Positions 45,043-52,464 of a stretch of 64,000 nucleotides of DNA are shown here, one piece after another (the stretch's first letter is position 1; every line of letters starts with the position of its first letter). Source of the DNA: Alteromonas sp. KC3. Its GTDB lineage: Bacteria; Pseudomonadota; Gammaproteobacteria; Enterobacterales; Alteromonadaceae. Location of the stretch: the NCBI RefSeq assembly GCF_016756315.1, contig NZ_AP024235.1, positions 930,001-994,000 of the forward strand, in the 5' to 3' direction. The translations under genes and the position numbers were made by a program. The notes below the pieces were generated by a model that had not been told where the DNA came from, made no database searches, and worked only from the letters and a program-made list of their open reading frames with translations.

Positions 45043-46602
45043 TTAAACTCCTGCAACGCGTTCTTGTTGGTTTTTCTGCTGATCGATTTTGTCAGCTAAA
45101 TAAGTGTTGTTTAGTACAAATATCAGTGCTTTTACACCGGCCTCTACGATGTCTGTGGCAAGACCAATGCCGTGAAAACGGCGACCTTTGTAGGTGGCTA
45201 TCACGCTCACTTGTGCCAAGGCGTCGGCCCCTTCACCTTTTGAATCTAATTTGAAGTCGACAACTTCTAAATCTTCGTGACCTAGTATAGACATAATGGC
45301 TTTATAAGCGGCGTCTACCGGACCGTTACCAATACTGGATTGGGTGATCTCTTCAGTGCCTACTTTCATTTTTACAGTAGCGCTTGGGATAATTTCACGC
45401 CCTGAATTCGCTTGAAGATAAAGCAGCTGGAAGTGCGCTTGATCGTGCTTTTGTTTGTCAAAGAACAACAAGGCTTCAAGGTCGTAGTCGTACACTTGGC
45501 CTTTCTTATCCGCTAACTTTAAGAAGGCGTCATAGACTGCTTCTAAGTCGTAATCTTCAGTCTTATAACCTAGCTCGGTTAAGCGATGTTTGATCACATG
45601 ACGACCCGAGCGAGAGGTAAGATTAAGGTTGTTCTTATTTATACCTACACTTTCTGGGGTCATAATTTCATAAGTATTTTGCGCTTTTAAGACACCGTCT
45701 TGATGAATGCCCGATGAGTGACTAAATGCATTTGCCCCCACAATGGCTTTGTTGGCTTGAACCGGCATATTACAAAGCTGGCTGACCAACTTCGATGTAC
45801 GTGAAATCTCAGTAGAGTTAATATTGGTGTCAAAACCTAGCATGTTCTTACGGGTTTGTAAGATCATGGCTATTTCTTCAAGTGATGCATTACCGGCACG
45901 TTCGCCGATACCGTTGATTGTACACTCGACCTGCCTTGCACCTTGTTCTACCGCAGCCAATGAGTTTGCTACCGCTAACCCCAAATCGTTATGGCAATGT
46001 ACAGAGATGGTTGCTTTGTCTATGTTAGGGACGCGATTAAATAATTGCTGGATAATGCCGCCAAACTCAGTTGGTGTGGTGTAACCTACGGTATCTGGAA
46101 TGTTGACGGTTGTCGCACCAGCGTCAATAGCGGCTTCAACCATACGGCATAAGTAGTCTATGTGGGTACGGCCAGCGTCTTCGCACGAAAACTCTACGTC
46201 ATCGGTGTATTGTCTGGCGTGTTTTACTGCCTTTACCGCCATCTCTACAATTTCGTCCTGAGATTTTCGAAGTTTGGCGCCTACGTGAATTTCAGACGTC
46301 GCAATAAAAGTGTGAATTCGGAACTGTTCTGCAACACTCAATGCTTGTCCACATGCGTCGATATCACCTGGCAAGGCACGAGATAGCCCGCAAACAATGG
46401 AGTTTTTAACCTCCTTTGCAATCATTTGTACGGAACGGAAGTCTCCCGGAGAAGATACGGGAAAGCCTGCCTCAATGATATCAACACCTAAGCGTTCGAG
46501 CGCCAGTGCAATCTGTAACTTCTCTTTGGCACTTAGGCTGGCAGGCAGCGCCTGCTCGCCGTCTCGCAATGTGGTATCAAAGATCTTCACTTGATTTGTC
46601 AT
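45043..46602 (-). CDS. leuA: 2-Isopropylmalate synthase
   Basis: First committed enzyme of leucine synthesis, condensing acetyl-CoA with 2-oxoisovalerate. Catalytic TIM barrel: [49 protein letters not shown] and [14 protein letters not shown]. The C-terminal leucine-sensing domain covers about residues 390-505 ([38 protein letters not shown]), so feedback inhibition is expected. 519 residues, close to E. coli (523). The gene is first in leuABCD, behind an attenuator and leader peptide. Confidence 0.97.
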   Translation of the reverse strand: MTNQVKIFDTTLRDGEQALPASLSAKEKLQIALALERLGVDIIEAGFPVSSPGDFRSVQMIAKEVKNSIVCGLSRALPGDIDACGQALSVAEQFRIHTFIATSEIHVGAKLRKSQDEIVEMAVKAVKHARQYTDDVEFSCEDAGRTHIDYLCRMVEAAIDAGATTVNIPDTVGYTTPTEFGGIIQQLFNRVPNIDKATISVHCHNDLGLAVANSLAAVEQGARQVECTINGIGERAGNASLEEIAMILQTRKNMLGFDTNINSTEISRTSKLVSQLCNMPVQANKAIVGANAFSHSSGIHQDGVLKAQNTYEIMTPESVGINKNNLNLTSRSGRHVIKHRLTELGYKTEDYDLEAVYDAFLKLADKKGQVYDYDLEALLFFDKQKHDQAHFQLLYLQANSGREIIPSATVKMKVGTEEITQSSIGNGPVDAAYKAIMSILGHEDLEVVDFKLDSKGEGADALAQVSVIATYKGRRFHGIGLATDIVEAGVKALIFVLNNTYLADKIDQQKNQQERVAGV

Positions 46603-46625
46603 GACACTCTCTCAGTTGAATAGTT

Positions 46626-46654
46626 AAAAAAAAACCCGTGCTTGGCACGGGTTT
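46626..46654 (-). terminator. leu attenuator hairpin
   Basis: In the transcript, AAACCCGTGC (46654-46645) pairs with GCACGGGTTT (46641-46632) around a three-base loop, then a U-run to 46626, upstream of leuA. The first arm can instead pair with GCACGGGT at the end of the leader peptide gene (46690-46683), giving the alternative antiterminator. Confidence 0.88.
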
Positions 46655-46680
46655 CTGTATGTTTAATCGCTGGTCGCAAT

Positions 46681-46740
46681 CTACCCGTGCAGTCTGGCTG
46701 CCATAAGGAGTAGAGATAGAAGAATGAAACGAGTACGCAT
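46681..46740 (-). CDS. leuL: leu operon leader peptide
   Basis: A 19-residue open frame upstream of leuA: begins MRTRFILLSLLLM, ends ARLHG and stop TAG at 46683-46681. Six of its 19 codons are leucine, five of them clustered (CTT CTA, then CTA CTC CTT). Its last bases form one arm of an alternative hairpin with the attenuator. The arrangement matches classical leucine attenuation: stalling at Leu codons leaves the arm free to pair and lets transcription continue into leuA. The ribosome site is weak (AAAGAA). Its role is inferred from sequence. Confidence 0.85.
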   Translation of the reverse strand: MRTRFILLSLLLMAARLHG

Positions 46741-46777
46741 GTGCTGTTGTTTCTTTGCTGACCAAGTTGATAGCGAC

Positions 46778-46806
46778 AATGTAACCATGTGAGCGCAACA
46801 GGTCAA
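46778..46806 (-). promoter_or_regulatory. Promoter of the leu operon
   Basis: TTGACC (-35, 46806-46801) and TACATT (-10, 46783-46778) separated by exactly 17 bases, reading towards the leader peptide whose ATG lies at 46740. Transcription would begin near 46771, giving about 30 bases before the leader. Confidence 0.75.
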
Positions 46807-47035
46807 CCATTGATTTCTATAATGACTATATTTTTTGTCTATAAATCGTTTTTTGTTCTAAATTAGGATCTCTGTCCTAATGCTGGTTGGTCTTACCTTT
46901 TGGGGCTCATTAAATTCACCTAAAAATGACATTGTAACGACTTGTAAAACCTGCTGGTAGGATATTTATACTAAAGGGGTGTTATTCTACTGTGGTGGCT
47001 CGGTGGTTTTTTATTTAATAATTGTGGGTTGTTAT

Positions 47036-47857
47036 TCATTTTTGTTTGGAGGATTTGTAGTCTTTCCAATTGATTTGAGTAGACAACCGCATTTCTCTAA
47101 TTGATAGCGCTCGTGGGAACGTCCGGTTTTTATGTGTCCAACAATGTCCACAACTTGCACTGACCATTATGGCTTTGCTGGGTTTAAGCAGGTGGCGTTG
47201 AAATGGTTTGTCATCTCCAGCTTCAATAAACTTACCCGCTTTGGTAAACCAACCGTATTTGTTCAGGTGCAACCGCTGTGTTTCCTCGTCGATAATATCA
47301 ATAGAGTCTAACTCTATGGTAAAGCCCTCTATGGAACTTATCAGCACAGGTACCACAAGACCGTAATCAGCGTGTCTTTCGTACCACTGCGCACATTTTT
47401 CATTATCGTGTTTAACGCCAGGGCAAGTAGACGCTTGCTTAGCAAACCAACTTCCGTTGTGCGTATCAATATCTAGTGGAGAAAGATTGCCCGAGTTTTG
47501 AACGGCAACCATATAACGTGCAACGCTGCGAACATGATGCGGCAATCCACCCATTCGACGCTTTAAGAGAGAAGCATTGCCGAGTGTGCTTACCGACAGT
47601 GCTATCAACTCTCGCTCGTATAGGGCTGTGCAAATCTCAGCAAATTGTGGATGGCTCCCACCCAATTCGCCTGACTCAGCAAAGAACCCCGATTGACTAC
47701 TGAATGTATTACCTTGTGACTTCATGTTTACAGAATGAACTCCTTGCCTATTTAATAAACGTACCAAGAAATCTGACGCACTGCTATATGCAACACGTGT
47801 TTGAGCCTCTCTTGGACCAGTCTTTAACAATTCAATAATAAATTTCGAACCGCACAC
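47036..47857 (-). CDS. Hypothetical protein beside the alginate locus
   Basis: Unknown soluble protein of 273 residues, with no signal peptide. The GTG start at 47857 has no strong ribosome site; the Met at 47725 is a possible shorter start. The C-terminal part holds CGHCWTHKN and basic stretches; earlier are CPGVKHDNEKCAQWYERHAD and MVAVQNSGNLSPLDIDTHNG. The four Cys and His residues could bind a metal. It is divergent from the TonB receptor, and a TTACCAA/TTGGTAA palindrome resembling the alginate operator lies between them, so it may belong to the same regulon. Confidence 0.6.
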   Translation of the reverse strand: MCGSKFIIELLKTGPREAQTRVAYSSASDFLVRLLNRQGVHSVNMKSQGNTFSSQSGFFAESGELGGSHPQFAEICTALYERELIALSVSTLGNASLLKRRMGGLPHHVRSVARYMVAVQNSGNLSPLDIDTHNGSWFAKQASTCPGVKHDNEKCAQWYERHADYGLVVPVLISSIEGFTIELDSIDIIDEETQRLHLNKYGWFTKAGKFIEAGDDKPFQRHLLKPSKAIMVSASCGHCWTHKNRTFPRALSIREMRLSTQINWKDYKSSKQK

Positions 47858-47870
47858 TTATACTTTTGTA

Positions 47871-47892
47871 TTACCAATTGTGGTTTTGGTAA
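47871..47892. promoter_or_regulatory. Operator-like palindrome TTACCAA-N8-TTGGTAA
   Basis: Perfect seven-base arms (47871-47877 and 47886-47892) between the hypothetical gene and the TonB receptor. The half-sites match those upstream of the GntR gene and of the reductase operon. Confidence 0.6.
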
Positions 47893-47984
47893 CCTTTTTC
47901 TCTCAACTGGCTGCTTTTCTCTTTAATTTAATAAGTTTCTGATTATTATTAAAATAATTGCAGCTTGATTTGCTTTATTTGTTT

Positions 47985-47997
47985 TTGGTAAGTCCAA
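47985..47997. promoter_or_regulatory. Operator-like site TTGGTAAGTCCAA
   Basis: Imperfect palindrome of the same TTGG...CCAA type as the other alginate-locus sites, about 185 bases upstream of the TonB receptor start. Confidence 0.45.
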
Positions 47998-48181
47998 TTT
48001 TGAAAGATTTTGTTTGTATTTTGTCTAATTTCTGTTGACCAATATTTTCTGATGGGTTAGTTTTGTTGCGCTCTTGTTAAAAATCTGTAAGACAGGTTGG
48101 AGGGTGTTGGGTTGAAAATTTTATTTAAATGGCTAGAGATAGACGCGTTGTTTGTCTCACTATCCATCGAAGGAAACACTC

Positions 48182-51139
48182 ATGGGACACAAATTATCTA
48201 AGATCTCCTTGGCAATACTCTCAGCCTCCGCGTTGAGTTTGCCGCACATTACACTGGCTCAAGAAGCACAAGATAGTGCTGAAAAAGACGTTGAAGTAAT
48301 AGAGGTTTCTGGTATCAGAGCTTCTCTAGCCAGCGCCCTCAATGAAAAGCGATATCAAAACAACCTTGTCGAAGTAATAGAAGCTGAAGACATTGGTAAG
48401 TTGCCTGACCAAAACTTAGCTGAAGTGCTCGAAAACATAACCGGTATTCAAATTACTCGTGAGGCGGGTGTTGGTACAGGCGTACAAATACGTGGTACTG
48501 ATGCAAACCGTACAGAAATTAACGGTGTGTCGACAGTAGGCTCGGGTGCAGGGCGAAGCGGTATCGACTTTGAGGATGTATCTGCTTCTATCATAGCCGG
48601 GCTTGAAGTGACCAAGTCACCTGATGCGAAAACCATTGAAGGCTCAGTCGGCGGTACTATCAATTTAAAAACAATACGTCCCTTGCAGCTTAATGAGCAA
48701 CTCGCGGCCATCCGTGTTCAGGGCGAAAATAGTAGCCTCACTACAGACAGTAATTTTCAGCCACGATTTTCCGGTACCTTTGGCGATAATTGGGATACTG
48801 ACCATGGTAAATTCGGTATCGTCATTAGCGGTAGTTATGCAGAGCAAGACGTAACGGCATTTCGACCACGTGCAGACCGTGACAATTTAGTGGCAACGGA
48901 CAGTGGTTTTGCCAGTGCACAAGCGTTCGACTTCTTACCAATACAGTTCTTTGTGCAAGACTATGACAACTTTGAATATGAAACCAAAAACTTGGTGGGC
49001 ACAATTGAGTGGGCGCCAAACGACAACACGCGGTTCTTTTTTGATGCGGTAATTAACGACCAAGAGCGTTTACAGGAAAGCTCGCGAGTACAAGCATCAG
49101 GCGTTAGTGCGTTAAACGATATCTCTGTGCCCGACGAATTCGAAACGATCAATTTTGGCTCACTAGGTGGTACGGACTTAGGTTCAATTCAAGCGGCACT
49201 GCGAGGGGTTATCCCTGTAAATCTAGAGAACGATGATGATGATCCGAACCTACGTTTCTCTAGTGATACAAATTCACGCGTTACCGATAGCAAAATTTTT
49301 AGGCTTGGCGGTGAATGGCAAGGTGAAAAGTGGAAGGTGTTCGCTGAAGTTGCTTCTTCATCTTCAGATACGACTACACCTAGCTTTAATACCACGCTTA
49401 ACTTCATTAACCCTAACGCGCCTTTAGACGGCGGCGGTGCCAATGATAACAGTGTGCCTTTTGCCTATGACTTAACTGGCGGTGCTTTGACATTTGGTAT
49501 TGCAGAGGGGGCTGAGTACGCGCCGACATCAGCACAACTGCTCGACCCAAACAACGTAGTATTGCGAGATGTAAACATTGGTCGCGATACTACAGAAAAT
49601 TTCGAAGATGCACTGCGCGCTGACTTTACTTATTTTGTCGACACCATGATCACCTCGGTCGATTTTGGCTATCGCTACAATAAATCAGGCAGCAAACGTG
49701 AAGATATCGGTACAAGCGTTGGGCTTCGTACCATGGACGATAGTCCGCGAGGCAGCCTATTCTCAGATCTACTCGTTGCAGGACCAGATAACTTCAATGA
49801 TGCAGATGGCCGAGCCCTTTACGTAAAAGATTTCTTGCTAATTAATCCCGAACTCGTTGCTTCAGATCCTGAAGGCGTGCTGGCAACACTACAACAAGCT
49901 ATGGAAGCGCATGGCTCAAGTCGAAGTCTTAGCGCACCTACAGCAAGCTCTTCAGGCTTTTTTGATATAGAAGAAGAAACCCACGCGCTCTATGCTCAAG
50001 CTAACTTTGAGTATGAGATGTTCCGCGGAAACTTCGGTGTACGTTATCTGCAGACCGATGTTACTTCGGTGGGTAACTCAATTACTGTTGACGACGAAGG
50101 CAATGAGTTGGTCTCGCGTGTTACCAACACAGGTGACTACGACTTTTTCTTACCACGCGTTAACATCGTTGCCGATGTTACAGACGATGTAGTCGTACGT
50201 TTTGGTGCAGGTAAAGATATACGTCGCCCTAACTTTAACGACCTATCGACATCAGTGACGTTCAGCACAAGCCCAAATCCTAATGTGGCAATCGGTAACC
50301 CGGGCTTAACGCCTGAAGAAGTAGTGTCTTATGACTTGTCAGCAGAATGGTATTTTGCAGAAGCCAGTGTGGTTAGTGTGGGTATTTTCCACAAAACCCG
50401 TAAAGACCTGTTTGTAGATCAAATAGTCAGTCCATTTGAAGACCCAACTACAGGATACAGAGACCTTACTGACCCATGTGAAGGTGGCGGTATCTTCAAC
50501 CCCATTGCAGATATCAACGTCTTTGGCCCTGACCTTGGTACAGGCGTATGCGTAGGTACAGAAACCAAGATAAATGATACCGGCGAAACAACCCAAAAAG
50601 GTATCGAATTTGCGGTGCAATACGATTTGTCCGGCTTTGAAAGTGAACTTGGCTGGGCATCAGGGTTCGGTGTGTTGGCCAACTATACCATTCAAGAGTT
50701 TTCTGGTGGTGAAGCTGAAAATAGTGCTACCAGCAGAGCCGCTAACGTATTTGCAGCGACAACTGGTGTAGATGATATTGAAGTTTCGGCGGTACAGGGG
50801 CTATTGAACCTTTCTGAAAATGCTTACAACTTTACGCTTTATTACGAGAAATACGGGCTATCTGCGCGTATGCGTTACACCTGGCGCGAAGCTTATCGTA
50901 CTGATGACTTTGGTAGCACATCAAGCTTTCCATGGGGCTTCCCAGCAGTTCAAGCCGACAGAGGCCAGTTAAACGCCAGCGTGACATACGATGTAAATGA
51001 ACAACTCAATATCGGTTTGGAAGCCGTCAATATTACTGAATCAGAAGTTGAGCAGTATTGTGTTAACGAAGGCGCGCTTCTGTGCTTCCAAGGCTTGACC
51101 GACCGAAGAATCACCCTCGGGGCTAATTATCGTTTCTAA
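48182..51139 (+). CDS. TonB-dependent receptor, alginate locus
   Basis: Outer-membrane active transporter, probably for alginate oligosaccharides. Start at ATG 48182, six bases after AAGGAA. Signal peptide to about residue 26 (LPHITLAQEA). The plug is of the proteobacterial long-receptor class: VIEVSGIRASLASALNEKR, EDIGKLPDQNLAEVLENITG, QIRGTDANRTEINGVSTVGS, LEVTKSPDAKTIEGSVGGTI. The rest forms the 22-stranded barrel, ending in the aromatic residue of RRITLGANYRF. A TonB-like box is not evident. Position at the head of the alginate genes and operator sites upstream support the substrate, but it is not proven. Confidence 0.9.
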   Translation: MGHKLSKISLAILSASALSLPHITLAQEAQDSAEKDVEVIEVSGIRASLASALNEKRYQNNLVEVIEAEDIGKLPDQNLAEVLENITGIQITREAGVGTGVQIRGTDANRTEINGVSTVGSGAGRSGIDFEDVSASIIAGLEVTKSPDAKTIEGSVGGTINLKTIRPLQLNEQLAAIRVQGENSSLTTDSNFQPRFSGTFGDNWDTDHGKFGIVISGSYAEQDVTAFRPRADRDNLVATDSGFASAQAFDFLPIQFFVQDYDNFEYETKNLVGTIEWAPNDNTRFFFDAVINDQERLQESSRVQASGVSALNDISVPDEFETINFGSLGGTDLGSIQAALRGVIPVNLENDDDDPNLRFSSDTNSRVTDSKIFRLGGEWQGEKWKVFAEVASSSSDTTTPSFNTTLNFINPNAPLDGGGANDNSVPFAYDLTGGALTFGIAEGAEYAPTSAQLLDPNNVVLRDVNIGRDTTENFEDALRADFTYFVDTMITSVDFGYRYNKSGSKREDIGTSVGLRTMDDSPRGSLFSDLLVAGPDNFNDADGRALYVKDFLLINPELVASDPEGVLATLQQAMEAHGSSRSLSAPTASSSGFFDIEEETHALYAQANFEYEMFRGNFGVRYLQTDVTSVGNSITVDDEGNELVSRVTNTGDYDFFLPRVNIVADVTDDVVVRFGAGKDIRRPNFNDLSTSVTFSTSPNPNVAIGNPGLTPEEVVSYDLSAEWYFAEASVVSVGIFHKTRKDLFVDQIVSPFEDPTTGYRDLTDPCEGGGIFNPIADINVFGPDLGTGVCVGTETKINDTGETTQKGIEFAVQYDLSGFESELGWASGFGVLANYTIQEFSGGEAENSATSRAANVFAATTGVDDIEVSAVQGLLNLSENAYNFTLYYEKYGLSARMRYTWREAYRTDDFGSTSSFPWGFPAVQADRGQLNASVTYDVNEQLNIGLEAVNITESEVEQYCVNEGALLCFQGLTDRRITLGANYRF

Positions 51140-51207
51140 CGCAGTGAAGTCGATGCGATGCCAAGTTAGTTAAGTTGTGGTGTCGCATCTTAAAGATTTA
51201 GTTTTTT

Positions 51208-51220
51208 TTGGTTTTACCAA
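51208..51220. promoter_or_regulatory. Operator-like palindrome TTGGT-TTT-ACCAA
   Basis: Perfect palindrome with five-base arms and a three-base centre, TTGGTTTTACCAA, the best match to a GntR/FCD-type site in the locus. It lies 328 bases upstream of the reductase start. Confidence 0.65.
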
Positions 51221-51352
51221 TTTTGTGCGTGTTTAGGGAAGTGCTGTTGGTATTGAAGTTCACTTCTCTGATTATTTTTCGTGGTGTGTAAGAGCGTTTG
51301 GGTGCTTTTGTAAATAGTTTTAGAGCACCTTTTATATCTGGTTTTAGATTTA

Positions 51353-51404
51353 TTGGTATTACAGGTTTGTTCTTGTTTTATTAATTGGTTTACAAATTGG
51401 TAAG
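51353..51404. promoter_or_regulatory. Cluster of TTGGT half-sites
   Basis: TTGGTATTACAGG at 51353-51365 and TTGGTTTACAAA followed by TTGGTAAG at 51385-51404 resemble degraded or half operator sites. Weak individually, but three copies occur within 52 bases. Confidence 0.4.
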
Positions 51405-51480
51405 TTAAGGGTAAGGTTGAAGCATGCTTAAATTGGCACAACAAAAACGAATGCCACAACAAAGCGCCATTTAATATTTT

Positions 51481-51504
51481 TTGGTTCGAGTAACCAACTC
51501 GAAC
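51481..51504. promoter_or_regulatory. Nested palindromes before the reductase gene
   Basis: TTGGTT-CGAGT-AACCAA (51481-51497) overlaps GTTCGAGT-AACCA-ACTCGAAC (51484-51504), both perfect. They lie 32-55 bases before the ATG, where a repressor would block transcription. Confidence 0.55.
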
Positions 51505-51535
51505 ATGTAACGAATATCGTCATTAGGAGACTCTC

Positions 51536-52414
51536 ATGTCAAAACCTACGATTGGTTTTATCGGTTTAGGCCTTATGGGCGGCAATATGGTGGAAAACCT
51601 TCAAAACAAAGGTTATCCCGTTACTGTCATGGATCTGAATCAGGCGGCAGTGCAAAAGTGTGTTGAGCGCGGTGCCAAAACTGCCCAAACCGGAAAAGCA
51701 CTGGCCGAGGCATCTGACATTGTTATGTTATGTCTGACTACCTCAGACATTGTCGAAAAGGTTATCTACGCTGAAGGCGGCGTGTTGGAAGGTTTGAAAG
51801 CAGGAGCTGTACTTATTGATTTCGGTACATCTATCCCTGCTTCTACACGAAAAATTGGCGCAGATCTGGCCGCAAAGGGCGTAGGCATGATTGACGCACC
51901 ACTGGGAAGAACGCCAGCTCACGCCAAAGACGGTTTACTCAATATTATGGCGTCTGGCGATATCGACACATTCAACAAAGTGAAAAGTGTTTTAGAGGAT
52001 CAAGGCGAGAATGTATTTCATTTGGGGGCGCTGGGCGCGGGTCACACCACTAAGTTGATTAACAACTTTATGGGGATGACAACGGTTTGTGCCATGTCAC
52101 AAGCATTCGCCGTAGCTGAAAAAGCGGGTGTGGATAAGCAGCAGCTTTTTGACATTATGTCTACAGGGCCTTCTAGCTCGCCATTTATGCAGTTCTGTAA
52201 AAACTATGCCGTCGACAATGTAAGCGATTTGGGCTTTTCCATTGCAAACGCAAACAAAGACTTAGGCTACTTTTTAAAAATGGTCGAAGACCTTGGAACC
52301 GTATCAAAAATTGCAGAAGGGTCATCTGCTAACTTAAACGCGGCTGTAGAAGCTGGGTTAAGTCAGGGCAATGTGCCGGAGATTTTTGAATACTTCAAAA
52401 CATTAAGCAAGTAA
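51536..52414 (+). CDS. NAD(P)-dependent 3-hydroxyisobutyrate-dehydrogenase-family reductase, probable DEH reductase
   Basis: Beta-hydroxyacid dehydrogenase of 292 residues. Rossmann motif FIGLGLMGGNMVENL, the substrate loop DAPLGRTPAHAKDG, and catalytic Lys173 in GHTTKLINNFMG. AGGAG lies seven bases before the ATG. In this alginate locus the likely job is to reduce 4-deoxy-L-erythro-5-hexoseulose uronate (DEH) to 2-keto-3-deoxygluconate, since KdgK and Eda are encoded downstream and no other DEH reductase is seen; members of this superfamily do this in marine vibrios. Tartronate semialdehyde reductase is the alternative by sequence alone. First gene of the operon running to Eda. Confidence 0.82.
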   Translation: MSKPTIGFIGLGLMGGNMVENLQNKGYPVTVMDLNQAAVQKCVERGAKTAQTGKALAEASDIVMLCLTTSDIVEKVIYAEGGVLEGLKAGAVLIDFGTSIPASTRKIGADLAAKGVGMIDAPLGRTPAHAKDGLLNIMASGDIDTFNKVKSVLEDQGENVFHLGALGAGHTTKLINNFMGMTTVCAMSQAFAVAEKAGVDKQQLFDIMSTGPSSSPFMQFCKNYAVDNVSDLGFSIANANKDLGYFLKMVEDLGTVSKIAEGSSANLNAAVEAGLSQGNVPEIFEYFKTLSK

Positions 52415-52464
52415 CGCTAATTACGTCGTCGTGGTTACACAGAAGTAGAAGGTAAGAGTCGTTT

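Larger units (their letters stand above)
47858..48181. other. Divergent promoter region of TonB receptor and hypothetical gene
   Basis: AT-rich, no reading frame of note. Contains two operator-like sites (listed separately) near the hypothetical gene and 180-300 bases before the receptor start, with a long leader for the receptor. No sure -35/-10 pair was chosen. Confidence 0.5.
51140..51535. other. Regulatory intergenic region, alginate reductase operon
   Basis: Nearly 400 bases, AT-rich, with no gene. It holds at least three TTGGT-type sites (51208, 51353-51404, 51481) and the leader of the reductase operon. Multiple operators suggest tight control. Confidence 0.6.
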
